Counted from the first letter of the stretch, positions 21,399 through 32,576 are shown. The stretch: DNA of 64,000 bases from Spiroplasma endosymbiont of Cantharis nigra (GCF_964019925.1 NZ_OZ026470.1:248001-312000); one strand, 5' to 3'. Made by a program: numbers and translations. The notes: generated from the sequence alone by a model not told the origin.

Positions 21399-22728
21399 AT
21401 TCAAAAATGACATCCTTATTGATTCAAAATTCATATGCTGGAATTTCAAATTCTTTATCATTTACCTTATAAATTGTGTTATTTGCTTTTTTACTTTTTC
21501 TTAAATGAATAGCTAAGTTATCTTTAATTTTAGTAAAATTTGGATCAATATCTTTTGTTATACCAAGAGATATAATTCTTTGAATTTCTTTTCTTGCATT
21601 GTAAAAAACACTTTGAGCTTTTTTAATATTTTCGTCACTTAGTCTAAATAACTTAAAGTTTAAAACCTGGTTATTTGTCTTATCAATCATTATTACAATA
21701 TAGGTTTTTAAAATTATATCTTGATAAAATGTACTTTCTTCAAATTCATCATTTAAAATTTCAAAAGGATCTAATTCATAATTGGTTGAGATTTGTTCTT
21801 GAAGGTTACTATTATCAGTTAATTTATGAATTAACTTATAATTAGTTACTTTAATAAAGTCATACATTGCTCTATTATGTTCTTTTAAATAATTTTCAAA
21901 AGCCATTTGGTGTCATTGGTTAGCTTTTGATTGGGTATATTTAGAGATGTCTGTACCAATAATACTTGTTAGATACTCTTCAATTTGTTCATTTTTAAAA
22001 TCTGCAATATCATTAACTTCTTTTTCTTCAAATATTTCATTTAAATAATCAATCTTTCTGATTTTTTTTGAAATAATTTCTTTTAAGAAATTAATATTAA
22101 ATGAATAGTTTCTAAATCTTACTAAAACATTTGAATAGGGTTGTTTTTTTAAATCAATTCTATTTTGACTTTTTGTTGAAGCTGACAAAATATTTGTAAA
22201 TCCTTCATTTAAATCTTCAGCTTTACCTTTTTTAACTTTTTCTTGAATTGCTAATCAATCATTAACAATTAAAAAGAATTCTTTTTGTCGACTAATATCA
22301 ATAATAAAAGCATCTTTAATTTTATAATCTAAAAAGTCTTTTTCATAATCATGAATATAGGTCATGATTAGCAATAATTGATTTTTATTAATAAATCTAC
22401 TTGTTTTAAATGTTTCATTAACGATTTCATCGTAATAAATGTCATTTAATACCATTCTTTCTTTTACAATTAATTCCCCATATTTATTATATTTTAATGC
22501 AACTGGTTTTAATTCTAATTGTAGATCTTCAAAGGTATATTCCATTTTACTCATTAAACCAATGTCAAAAACAGCTTGTTGAATAACATGTTTTACTTTT
22601 TCTTTATTATAAAAGTATCTTATTCTATCTAAATTATTACCAGCTAATTCTCTTAATGTTTTGCCAATAGCTTTTTGTGCTACTTCAAAGACTTCTAATA
22701 AGTCTTGTTTATATTGTTTATCATCCAT
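21397..22728 (-). CDS. MutH/Sau3AI-family type II restriction endonuclease-like protein
   Basis: 443 residues with TGA as Trp. The first ~200 residues match the MutH/Sau3AI nuclease layout: IGKTLREL near the start, a core with DLQLELKPVALK that supplies the acidic-E-x-K catalytic signature, KERMVLNDI, and a later KGKAEDLNEGF segment. The remaining ~220 residues fit the second DNA-binding half of Sau3AI (usual length about 490). The start is the ATG preceded by AAAGAGGAAC; an in-frame TTG 23 codons upstream has no such site. Sau3AI cuts GATC, but the site here cannot be read off. No dedicated methyltransferase is adjacent; the nearest m5C enzyme is 24 kb away. Confidence 0.7.
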
Positions 22729-22846
22729 GATATTAAAGTTCCTCTTTACTACTTGATTATAAAGTAATTTTTTACTTAATGGTCTATCAATAAGCAATAT
22801 TTAGCTTTAATTTTCTATTTAGATTCAAGAGAATATAGAAACTTAT

Positions 22847-22870
22847 GCTTTAAAATAATTATTTTAAAGC
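22847..22870. promoter_or_regulatory. Perfect 24-bp palindrome between divergent genes
   Basis: GCTTTAAAATAA followed directly by its exact reverse complement, without a spacer. It lies in the ~290-base gap between the Sau3AI-like gene and the divergent ATPase gene, 120-150 bases from each start. Possible operator for both; there is no U tract to suggest a terminator. Confidence 0.5.
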
Positions 22871-23019
22871 ACTAGAAAATGTCAATAAGAAGTGGATTGT
22901 TGAAAATAAATTAATAATTGACTGAGAATAATTAATTTGTTAATAAAGGTATTTTTAATAAAGTTTTAGTTTGTATCTTTCTTTCAAATATAATATTTAT
23001 ATTGAATTGAGGGTAAAAA

Positions 23020-24414
23020 ATGCAAGTGAAAATAAAAGAATTTGGTCCAATTAGTAATTTATCTTTTATATCTGAAAAGAATTCAATGGTAATAATAACA
23101 GGAGATAATGCCACTGGAAAAACAACTTTATTAAAAATATTGAAAGTATATAATCAAACAATAGAGATTACATCTGACATAAATTTAGATAATCAAAAAA
23201 TGGATTTTATTGAAGCTATTATCAAAAGAATTAATGGCTTAAATAGAGAAATTGAGAGACTTTTAAATATTCAAATAGAAGATTTAAAAAATGACAATAA
23301 TTATGAAATTAGTAAATTTGAAGAAATTATAAATTATTTAGGAGGAATAATAAGTAACTATCTTAAAGTCATATTTAAAAATCCTATTGGAGCTCTTTTT
23401 AATGTTTTGCAAAACTTATCTAATATTTCTGAAAGAATAGAAAAAATTAAAGAAGAGTTTGATAAAATTGAAAATCTAGTTAATTTTTATATTGTAAATT
23501 ATGATAATAGAGAAAATTTACTTAATAGATTTGCTAAAATAATTTATAAAAAATTAATAGAGTTAAATTTTAAGGACTTTATTAAAAATGATGAATTTGA
23601 AATAGTTATTAAAGATGATAAAAATTCTCTTTATCATAATAAAGAGAATGTGGACTTTAGTATTTCATATTTTAATAAAATTACTGGAAGAGTAAAATAT
23701 ATATCAAATTTGAATGAAATAACAAATGGAATAGATATGATTGATAATAATATTAGACTAAGTTTTGTAGATAGCGAACTGGAAGGGTTTTTATTTGAGT
23801 TTGAGGAAAATAAAGGTAATTATTTTACAAAAGAAAATAAATTTATAGGAAGACATAGTCTTTCATTTAATAAAAATGGTTATGAATGATTAGCTGATGA
23901 AGATTCAAATGTAAAAAATAATGAACAAGAAAGAGAAAAGATACTAAAATTAATTAAGGACTTATTGTCTAAAATGGATCCAAATTTAGATCTTAATAAA
24001 CTTAAAACAAATGATAATATTTTTAATAAAGATAATGACTATAGTTTATCTAATGGATTAAAAACTGTTTTAGGCTTATATTTTTTCATTGAAAATGCAA
24101 GTGATTTAGTACTTAATGCCATGTTTTTTGATGAGATTGAAGTTTCATTAAATTCTTTTTCACAAATTGATTTAATTAACATTATTATTCAATTACAAAA
24201 AAATTTTTTCTCAGATTTATTTATAACAACTCATAGTCCTTATGTTGTTAGTGCCTTTAGAAAATTTGAGAAGCAAGAAGATAAAAATACTTATATATTT
24301 TTTGAACGCATTGAAGGTAAGAATTTTGCATATGTTTCAAATAATTGTTTAGAGATTTTGACAAGATTTTCTTCTACTTATGATTATATGGAGGATTTAA
24401 AAAATGAATATTAA
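23020..24414 (+). CDS. AAA_21/OLD-like ATPase of a two-gene module
   Basis: 464 residues with one TGA Trp in the middle. Walker A is GDNATGKTT near residue 30. A ~250-residue Lys/Glu-rich insert follows. Then come the C-terminal ABC-type motifs: SLSNGLKTVLGLYF (signature-like), MFFDEIEVSLN (Walker B) and TTHSPYVVSAF (switch His). This is the layout of SMC/RecF-like AAA_21 ATPases found in many defence modules; no Toprim domain is visible. The last 11 bases overlap the next gene, so the two proteins are probably made as a pair. Its position beside a restriction-type nuclease supports a defence role, which remains an inference. Confidence 0.7.
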
Positions 24415-24934
24415 ATTTCATAAAACCTTAGAGGTTTATAGAAGCTCTTGAAAAGTAGTATCTAAGACAACAGAAGAGGAAAGTGTTTTGTCTAGTGAAA
24501 ATCAAGAGGTAATAAATTTTGAGGAAGCTATGGAATTGGAAAAGAAATTTTTTAATCAAATTAAAAGATGTGATGCATTAAGTATTTATAATAAAAAGAC
24601 AATTGCTCTTATAGAATTCAAAATGCTTAAAAATTTTTTAAATTTTGATAAGGAATTTAAACTTAAAAAGGCCAAAGAAATATCTGAGCAATTAATCAAA
24701 TCTTGAGAGTCATTAAATTATCTTTCATGAGCAAATCATTTTGGCTCAGTAATATTCATATGTGCAATTTCTTCGGACTGAGATGAAAACCATTCAAAAA
24801 ATAGGCAAAAATTGGAAGAGTTTAAAGAAATGATTAATATTAATTTAGAAGAAGAGAAATTGAAAAATAAGATTGAAATTTATACAAGTAATACATTTAG
24901 GTATAAAAAATTCTCATTAAAATTTGAGCTTTAA
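24404..24934 (+). CDS. Unrecognised partner of the AAA ATPase
   Basis: 176 residues. Start ATG with a strong GGAGG inside the end of the ATPase gene, overlapping it by 11 bases. No known family recognised. The middle is Lys/Glu-rich helical (EFKLKKAKEISEQLIKSW) and the end has an FICAISSDWDENHSKN stretch whose Asp/Glu/His residues could be catalytic but match no motif I know. Two-gene ATPase plus small effector arrangements are common in phage defence. This one could be the effector. Confidence 0.55.
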
Positions 24935-25133
24935 ATTAATAATAAAACAAAAAGATATGAGCAATGCTTTTAAAAATTAGAAGTTAATATATAAAAACAT
25001 TTAATAAAGAGTCTAAAATATAAAATTTAAATCATATTAATTATTAACATTGAGTTTATTGTAATAAAAATTATAATAAGTATATATTATCTATTCAAAT
25101 TTGTTTGAAAGATAATAAGAGGAGAACAAAAAA

Positions 25134-26429
25134 ATGTTAAAAAATTTTAAAGGGTATCAACTAAATGAAATTGAAACAAGTGTGACAGAATTCATTAATA
25201 AAGAAAAATTTACATTAATGTATTTGAAAGAAACAGTATTCTTTCCAGAATCTGCAGGACAAATTAGTGATAAAGGAGTTATCATATTTAATAAAAAAGA
25301 ATATAAAGTCCTTGGACTAGCTATTAGTGAAGATAAAGTAGTACATAAAGTAGAGTTAATTAAAGATATTAAAGTAGGGTCACAAGTAATAGCCAAGTTA
25401 GATAAAAATCACAGAGATCTTGTTAGTCAAAATCACAGTGCAGCTCATTTACTTTTTGACACTTTACGTGAAATTTTTCCTACCAGTATTGGTAAAGGAT
25501 ATTTCAATGATGAAAGTGGTTTAAGAATGGATATGTATATTGAGCAAAAAATTTCTTGATCAAATATTTATGAACTAAATAATATAGTAAAACAGAAAAT
25601 GACAACTAATGCCAAAAAAGAAGAGTTTATTGTCGATGCAAAAACTGCAATAGAAAAATATAATTTAGCAATTGAATTTAATCAAAAACAATTAGAAGGT
25701 GACTTAAGAATTGTAAAGTTTGATAATGCTTCAATTCAACTTTGTAGTGGAACACATGTTAATTCTTTAAAAGATATTGAAGATTTTCTGATTACAAGTT
25801 ATGAATCAAAGGGAAGTGGTGTTTATCGTTTCTATGCTAAAACAAAAAACTTTGAAATTAACTTAGCATATAATAGTTTTTGTGAAACAGAATTTAAAGA
25901 AGTTGAACAACTTATTTTAAAATATAGTAATTTAAAAAAGCATGGCAAAGATGATAATGTCGAAATGATGTTAAGTGCATGAGTACACTTAACAAAAAAA
26001 TACAGTAAGCAAAAAGAAACTAGTTGACAAGATTATATAAAATTTAAATCATTGGCAACTGATTTAAAAATTCAAATCCCAGATTTTTTAAATGAAATTG
26101 ATTCTAAAAAGAAAGATTTACTATATAAAAAATATAAAGATATTAGTCCAACTTCATCACTAGATTATAATTTATTTTTAATAGAAGAATCTTTTTTAGA
26201 AAATAAGGATTTAAATTTTATTGCAGATTTAATTTTAAAAAATAATAGTAATGCCTTTGTTGAAGTATTTGATTTAACTTCAAAAATTTATTTATGTAAA
26301 TCAAACTCTAAAATTAATGCTTTAGAAAAAATGTTGAATCATTTAACTTTTGAAATTAAAGGTGGAGGAAATGATAAAACTGCCCAAGGAAAAATTATAA
26401 TTAAAAGTTTCAATGCACCACTTAATTAA
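25134..26429 (+). CDS. AlaX-type alanyl-tRNA editing protein
   Basis: 431 residues, start after AAGAGGAGAA. It resembles the editing and C-terminal parts of alanyl-tRNA synthetase without the aminoacylation domain. The zinc/editing site is seen as HSAAH near residue 100 and CSGTH near 207, and the C-terminus carries GGGNDKTAQGK, the DHHA1/C-Ala glycine-rich motif. The family deacylates Ser- or Gly-tRNA(Ala) in trans. The length fits the long AlaX type. It reads through several TGA codons with no frameshift. It stands alone with its own upstream gap of ~200 bases and seems unrelated in function to the defence genes around it. Confidence 0.82.
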
Positions 26430-26513
26430 AAACTCTTTACTAAAAACAATCTTTTCTATGAGTTTCTTAAACTAAAAGAAAAAATGCTTTTAATCTATTA
26501 GAGAATAAGATAC

Positions 26514-26545
26514 TTTTGTAGCATCAAGTAATTGATGCTACAAAA
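26514..26545. promoter_or_regulatory. Strong hairpin directly before a ribosome-binding site
   Basis: TTTTGTAGCATCAA, loop GTAA, and its exact reverse complement form a perfect 14-bp stem. The right arm runs straight into AAAAAGGAGAG, the ribosome-binding site of the next gene. On the plus strand there is no U tract, so it may act as an mRNA stabiliser or regulatory hairpin. On the minus strand the T-rich side could terminate. Confidence 0.6.
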
Positions 26546-26562
26546 AGGAGAGAAAGAAAAGA

Positions 26563-27651
26563 ATGAATTTATTATTAGGCTTTATTGCAAGCGTGGGGTT
26601 AACTTCTCCAAGCGTTGCTAAAATAGCAAATAATAACAACTTGAATAACACAATAGTATTAAATGAAAATGACCAAGAAAAAATACTACTGTCAAAGATA
26701 AAAACTAAAGATACTGTTAGTAATCTTAATTGAACTACATCAACAACAACTGAACAGGAAATTTTTGACTATGTAATAATGGATCTAATGTCATCAAATA
26801 TGGATAATGATATTATTTTAGATGCTTTAATGGATGCTTTTTACTATCCAGAAAATTGAAGATTGACTGGATTTCCAATTCAAGTACCTGAACCAAATAG
26901 TAAAATAACTAGAGAATTAAAATTTATGGCAAAATTAAATAATTCTAGTTTTGAGGGATTTTTATCATTTAAGGTAGAAATAATTAATGAACAAATAAGT
27001 AAAGAATTAGAGGATGCTGTTAAAAACAAAAATTTAGGAATTATAGAGAATCCAACTCAAGAAAAAGTTTTGAATAAGTTTTTCAAAGATAACTCTAATA
27101 TACAAAGAACAGATGTTAATGTAAAAGAACTAAACTATAAGACTTTATTATTGGAAGCAAGTAGTACAAGTAAATATATTGGTAGAGTATTAGTTACATA
27201 TGACGCCAAAGTAAAATTATATGAAACTTGAGAATCAGAAAAAATAGAAGTTGAAGCATATAATTCAACTCAAACTGATTCAAGACATTATCAAGTTGAA
27301 TATAGACCAGAATTTGGAGTTGATTATTTTCAACAAAAATTTAAAAAAATGGATCTTACTTATTCAGGAGAATACAAAATAAAGAATTATAATGAAGATA
27401 ACTGAATTAATGTAAAACAAATTACAGAGTCTATGAGTTTATCAAATGGTATGACAAATGATTTATGAAATGAAGGATATTTTGGAAGTGTTAATTGAAA
27501 TACTACTAAAGCTTGAACTTCAATAAAAATAGAAAATAATGTTATAACTATAAATTTTGATATTGAAGTTAAGGCTTATGCTAGTTGAATGAATGCCTAT
27601 TGATCAAGAGCAGGAGCACAATTGAATATTAAAAATATTGAATTTAGCTAG
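26563..27651 (+). CDS. Secreted protein of unknown function
   Basis: 362 residues. The N-terminus MNLLLGFIASVGLTSPSVAK is a plausible cleavable signal peptide without a lipobox Cys. The mature part is Trp/Asn/Thr-rich with beta-like alternation and several TGA Trp codons (such as near PENWRLTGF and AWTSIKIENN). No family recognised. The stop TAG is followed after 3 bases by the start of a lipoprotein gene, so the two form an operon. Start supported by AAAAAGGAGAG. Confidence 0.65.
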
Positions 27652-27654
27652 AGT

Positions 27655-28839
27655 ATGAAAAAAATATTCTTATTACTTAGTATAAATTCAATATTATTTC
27701 CATCTCTGTATACAATATCTTGTTCTTCATTTTATCCCTATTCAGGGGGTGAGGCACCACTACTAAAAGATTTTACTTTAATAAATTATTCAATAAATAA
27801 ATATAATAGTCCAGATGAAGAAAGAAATTTTATATCTTTCTTAAGAACAGGTGGAACAACTTATAATAATGAGTTTAGTATGGGTCGTGTATCTGAAATT
27901 ACTTATAAAGATCCAGAAACTATGAAAGCTAAATCAACAAATGAACATTTAGTTCATATTAAAGAAATTGAAAAATTTAATTATGATGTTTATAAATTTG
28001 AATTATCTATTTATACTTCTCAAATAGGTGGAAAATTTGTGTGAGTTGAATCAAGGCAATTTGAAGTGAAAATGATTTATGATCTAGAAAATTCAGAAGC
28101 TAAAAAAATCGTGAAAAATTATCAATTTTTCATAAAAGATTTCATTGGTATAAATATTCCATCAATAACTTATAAAAAGTTTTTTGATAGTTTTGAGTTA
28201 TATATAAAGGAACTAGCAAGTGAGTACTTTTTAAATAAATTTAAAACAGATTTTGATATTCTAAATACTTCAATTGATAATATAAATTTATGAGATAGGT
28301 ATGGCGAGAAAATAAGGAAGACTTCTGATGATAAATATATTTATTTAAAAGATGATGATTATTTTTATTTACAAAGTTTAAATTTTAAAAAAGAAAATGA
28401 GATAAATATTAGTTCACGAGTTTGAGGTAACCTTTATTTTAGTAAGTATCCTGGGGAACCAGAAATCCCACCAGAACCAAATATTATAGATGTTAGTGAT
28501 GTTGTTATTAAAGATATTGAGTCTTATAAACAAAGTAATATTTTATTCTTTATATTTAGACAAGAAACAATACCACCTGATATAAGTAAAATAGTATCTG
28601 ATTCAATTAAAGAGCAGAAGCAAATTAATGATGCAAATATAAATTGAAAAGATAATCGAAACTTCTTTTTGTGTTTTGATAAGGATGGCAAGAATTATTT
28701 TTCTTCTGAAGAAGATATGCAAGCTTACTTTGATAGTGGTGAAACAAAGATAGAACTTTATTTAGGGATAATGGAACATAATAATGACCCGGAATTAGTA
28801 GGAGAAATTCGAATTAATATTAACTGTGATAGGAAGTAA
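27655..28839 (+). CDS. Lipoprotein of unknown function
   Basis: 394 residues. The signal peptide MKKIFLLLSINSILF ends in a YTISC lipobox. It does not belong to the MKKLL families elsewhere in the window. The mature protein is charged, with no recognised domain. A Pro-rich stretch near residue 265 (YPGEPEIPPEPN) separates two parts, the second about 120 residues. It lies immediately after the secreted protein and is followed by a good terminator, so these two genes make one transcript. A complex between the two exported proteins is a guess. Confidence 0.68.
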
Positions 28840-28840
28840 A

Positions 28841-28866
28841 GATAAGTATTAGTACTTATCTTTTTT
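28841..28866 (+). terminator. Rho-independent terminator
   Basis: GATAAGTA, loop TTAG, TACTTATC and six T, immediately after the lipoprotein stop codon. Confidence 0.85.
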
Positions 28867-29184
28867 CAATTAATTTTATCTTTCTTAAAATTTACTTTAT
28901 ATCAAACTAAAAAATATTTAAAATATGAATTAAAGGCATAAGAGTTATAATAATGAGAGTAATAAATAGCAGAGGAAACTTTTTAAAAATGAAAATTTAT
29001 TTTATTAAAATTAATACTACTTATTTATAATAAGAAGTAATTAAATACCTTTGAATATTAAAATATAATTTACATGTTCTAAATTTGAAACTAGTATTAA
29101 TACTTTTATTCAAATGTTAAAATTGAATATGTACTTATAAAAAGTATATTATCCAATAATTAAATACGAAAGGAATATTATAAA
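28867..29184. other. Gene-free AT-rich stretch
   Basis: About 320 bases with no convincing gene. A 13-codon reading frame after AGAGGAAAC near 28970 starts like the next gene (ATGAAAATTTATTTTATT) and stops at once; it may be a chance AT-rich look-alike or a decayed copy of that start. The 3' end holds the AAAGGA site of the gene at 29185. Confidence 0.5.
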
Positions 29185-30222
29185 ATGAAAAATTTATTTT
29201 TTATTAAAACTATTTTTAATATTAGAAATAAAAAAGCAGAAATTGCTTTTAAGAAAAAAAATTTTTTAAATTTAGATTTATCTAATGATAATGAAATAGC
29301 AAATTTTTATTCCTTAGAACAAAGTTATAAATTTATGAAAGAAATTGGACCAAGAGGTGGAATAAAGAGATATACAATAAAAGAATCTAATAAAATAAAT
29401 CCTTTCATTGAAAGTTTAGAGTTTAATAAGTTTAATAATTTGAACGAATATAGTTCATATCAAATAGATAAAAGAAGACAAGCAAGTGATTTAGATCAAA
29501 AACTGGCAAAGGAAAATAAAAAGGGTGGTTTTATCCTTTTAACATCAATAATAAGTTTTCTACTTATATTTTTATTTGGCATTTCATTAATGATAAATCT
29601 TTCTAATGATAAACCTATGAACAATTTTTTACTTGTTATGTTACCACTCTCTTTTATAGTATCTTTATCATTTCTTATTTGATATTGTCTCTTATTAAAT
29701 TATTTACGTAATTTATTTCATAATTTTTATTGTAATATTGAAATAATAAATAAGGAAACATACTTTAATTTAAAGTATAAAGTACTTGAAAAAAATGATA
29801 ATTCTTTAGATATTTTTTTTAATATAAAAAGAGGTATTAGTTTTAATAATATAAAAAATGGCTTATATCAAAATAGTAATCAAGGTATTTATGGAATAAA
29901 AATTATAAATAATAATCAAAAAGATACTTATAAAATTCCAATCTATATTGGTCAAGCAAATAATATTTTTAGTAGATGAAAACAACATATTAATAGTATA
30001 GAAAAAGTTTTCTATCAGAATAGAAAAGATTTAGAACTAAAATATGAAAAAATAGTTGAGTATGTAAAACACTATGACTTAAAATTAGAAAACATTTACT
30101 TCTTTATTTTAGAAGAAAACTTATCACAGATAAGTTGATCAAGAGAAGAATTAAAGCAGTTAGAAACTAATTGAATAAAGGATACAAATTCTGGTTCAAG
30201 AGGTTTTAACGCTATTAGATAG
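29185..30222 (+). CDS. Membrane-anchored GIY-YIG nuclease-like protein
   Basis: 345 residues. After ~110 polar residues come two hydrophobic segments (about 113-135 and 147-175). A cytoplasmic domain then holds the GIY-YIG signature near residues 233-265: GIYGIKI, then IPIYIGQANNIFSRWKQHI, giving both Tyr, the Arg and the following His. Near the end LETNWIKDTNSGSRGFN supplies the expected Glu and Asn. All catalytic positions of the GIY-YIG nuclease superfamily are therefore present. Membrane-tethered members are unusual. Possible roles are cutting incoming DNA at the membrane or an effector of a defence module. It seems to be transcribed alone. Confidence 0.7.
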
Positions 30223-30287
30223 ACTTTTTAGGCCTAAAACTTTAAACTTTTATGTCTTTTTTATGTTTTTTTTGCTAGTATATAAGT

Positions 30288-30414
30288 GTTGCAATCAGCA
30301 ACACCAAAAATAATAGTAAAGTTTAAATTATTACTGATGGATAAATAGTTCCTGATGGGTAAGTATAACTTATTCCAGCTCCTCTCAAAGAAAGAAAAAA
30401 AGAGGAAATAAAAA
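30288..30414 (+). promoter_or_regulatory. Structured leader of the DUF2130 gene with an anti-Shine-Dalgarno segment
   Basis: After a TATATAA-like -10 the leader holds a clean hairpin GTGTTGC-AATCA-GCAACAC, then a weaker pairing in GGGTAAGTATAACTTATTCC. TCCTCTC at about 30379-30385 can pair with the ribosome-binding site AGAGGA at about 30401-30406. This could hide the site until something opens it. It matches no riboswitch or T-box consensus that I know. Confidence 0.4.
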
Positions 30415-31686
30415 ATGAAAAAATTACTAATAACTTGTTCAAATTGTAATCAAGAAATTGATTTAATGCAATTAGAAACTAGAGATAGTGAAAGTATCAA
30501 TGAGTTTAAAAAACACTTAGAAGAAGAGTTAACAAAAGCAATTGAAACTCAAATTACACAAAGACTGCAAAAAACTTACAGTCTTGAACTAGATTCTTAT
30601 AAAAAAGATTTGGAACTTCAAAATGAAAAAAACATTTCTGCTTTAAAAAACAATATTGATACATTAAATACAAGTATTGAAACTATTAAACTTAATAATC
30701 AAAGAGATTTAAAGGAATTAGAAGCAAATTTAAAAGCGAAATTCTTGGAAGAAAAACAAGTTGAAGTTACAGCTTTAATGAACAAAATTCAAAAATTGGA
30801 AGCTGAAGCAAATTCTTTAGATCAACTACATGAACAAAAAGTGGAAAAACTAAAATTAGAATTAGAAAGTAACTTTAATTTGCAAAGAGCACAATGAGAA
30901 GCTAAAACAAATCAAGCTCTTTTGGAACTGCAAAAAATTGAAAGTGAAAACAAATTAATTTTAAATCAAAAAGAGCTGGAGCTTAAAACAAAATATGAAG
31001 AAATTATTTCTTTAAAAGAAAAAGAAATAACTGATTTAAAAGTTGCTAATGCAACAAATAGAATTTTAAACAATAAAACAAAAGGTGAAAATTGAGAGAA
31101 TGAAGTAGAGTTAGAATTAAGAAAATTAGCTTCTTTAACAGGAGATGAAATAAATAAAATTACACGAACAGGTACTAAAGCTGACTTTTTACAAATAGTA
31201 AGAGAGAAGGAATTAGATCTTGGAAAAATAGTTTTTGAGTGTAAAAATGGTGAATGAAAAGATAGTTGAGAGCCAAAATTAACAGAAGATATGGCAAAGG
31301 AAGGTGCTAACTATGCTGTACTTGTTGCAACAAGTACAAATGAAAAATTTAAAGTGCCATTTTTAGTTTCACAAAAAAATAAAAATATTTTAATTGCAGA
31401 TCCTGATAGTTTTGTATTTGTGTCTTCAATGGTAAGGAAATTAATTTTAATTGAATCAAATTTAAGAGGCAAATCTGATAATAATGAAGCTTTTGATAAA
31501 TTTAATTCATGAAAACTTAAATCCTTTGAAACATTTAAAGGCATTATACAAAAGTCAATTGAAGGAATTGAAGCTAATGAAAGAACAATTGTAAATAAAG
31601 TTGAAGATATCAAAAAAAATCGTGAAAAATTATGAAGAAATTGACAGACATTAATGCTAGATTTCTTAGAAGGGTTTAATATATAA
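30415..31686 (+). CDS. DUF2130 family protein
   Basis: 423 residues. A short N-terminal Cys pair (CSNCNQEIDL) resembles a zinc-binding knob. A long coiled coil follows, from about residue 25 to 225. The C-terminal domain has the DUF2130 hallmarks, including GENWENEVELELRKL, TGTKADFLQIV, KIVFECKNGEWKDSW and EGANYAVLVAT. The E/D...ECK pattern is that of a PD-(D/E)XK nuclease fold, to which the family has been assigned. The role in bacteria is not settled. The stop overlaps the next start (TAATG), so it is coupled to the HNH/ABC-type trio that follows. Confidence 0.82.
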
Positions 31687-32576
31687 TGACTAACAATAGA
31701 GAAAATGAATTTTCTGAAAAAACAAAAAAGGAAATATACAAAAATGCAGAGAGCGTTTGCACCATTTGTATTAAACCAGTAATTATTGGATCATTAAAGA
31801 ATGACTCAAATAAAGATTTCTTTGAAAAAACTTATTACTCTTTTGGCGAAATTGCTCATATAATACCTGCATCTAAAAAAGAAGGCGAACCAAGAAATGA
31901 ATTTAGAGAGGAGTTTATTATAAAATACGGTGAAGATGCACTTAAAACTGAAATAAACGGATTATTAGTTTGTCAATCTTGCCATAAAATAATTGATAAA
32001 AACTTTCCTAAGGACTATTCTATGGAAAAATTAATGGAACTTAAAAAAACTTTGAATTATAGAATTTCAATTAAAAGTGATATGGATTGAATATTTAATC
32101 AGCAATTAGTTTATGCACTAATTTCAAAGTTGGAAATTGAGATCCATATGGGCGACGAACCTTATGAGACTTTAGAATATTACGAAAAAATGAAATTAAA
32201 TCACTTTGATATAGATATTGAAATATTTATAAATATCTCAATTAAAAATTTATTGACAAATGACTATAAAAAATTTAGAGAACTATTTGAGAATACTGAT
32301 AATGATTTTCAAAAAATAAGAGAGTTCTTTAAAAAAAATTATAAATATCACTGTGAAAATATAAAAGATACTGATAAAAGTGAGAAAAATAAAAAAGTAT
32401 TAATAGCAATATTTGAGGATTTTAAAAGTTTAATCATTAGGGACTTTAAAAAAGAATATAAGTTTATAAAGATAAATGATGCTGAGATACCAACTGATAG
32501 AATAAAATATTATTTATTAAAAATTATATGAATAATATTTGTGGAGTGTGATATATTTGAAACTAAAAAAGATTAA
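31686..32576 (+). CDS. HNH-nuclease component of an ABC-three-component-like system
   Basis: 296 residues, start overlapping the DUF2130 stop. The first ~135 residues are an HNH domain: CTIC near residue 25, EIAHIIPAS near 60 as the catalytic His-containing strand, and CQSCHKI near 97 completing a Cys4 zinc site. The remaining ~160 residues are helical and charged without a recognised family. It is followed by a small overlapping gene and a DUF2326-like ATPase, the order known for ABC-3C defence systems, where the first protein is the variable effector. The effector here would cut DNA. Confidence 0.75.

Noticed and set aside
22729-22797. Upstream TTG start of the Sau3AI-like nuclease
   Set aside because: No ribosome-binding site; the ATG at 22728 has AAAGAGGAAC ahead of it.
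25157-25396. Minus-strand open frame opposite the AlaX gene
   Set aside because: Shadow of a gene with clear catalytic motifs on the plus strand.
28960-29030. 13-codon reading frame after AGAGGAAAC
   Set aside because: Too short and too AT-rich to support; may be a chance likeness to the next gene's start.
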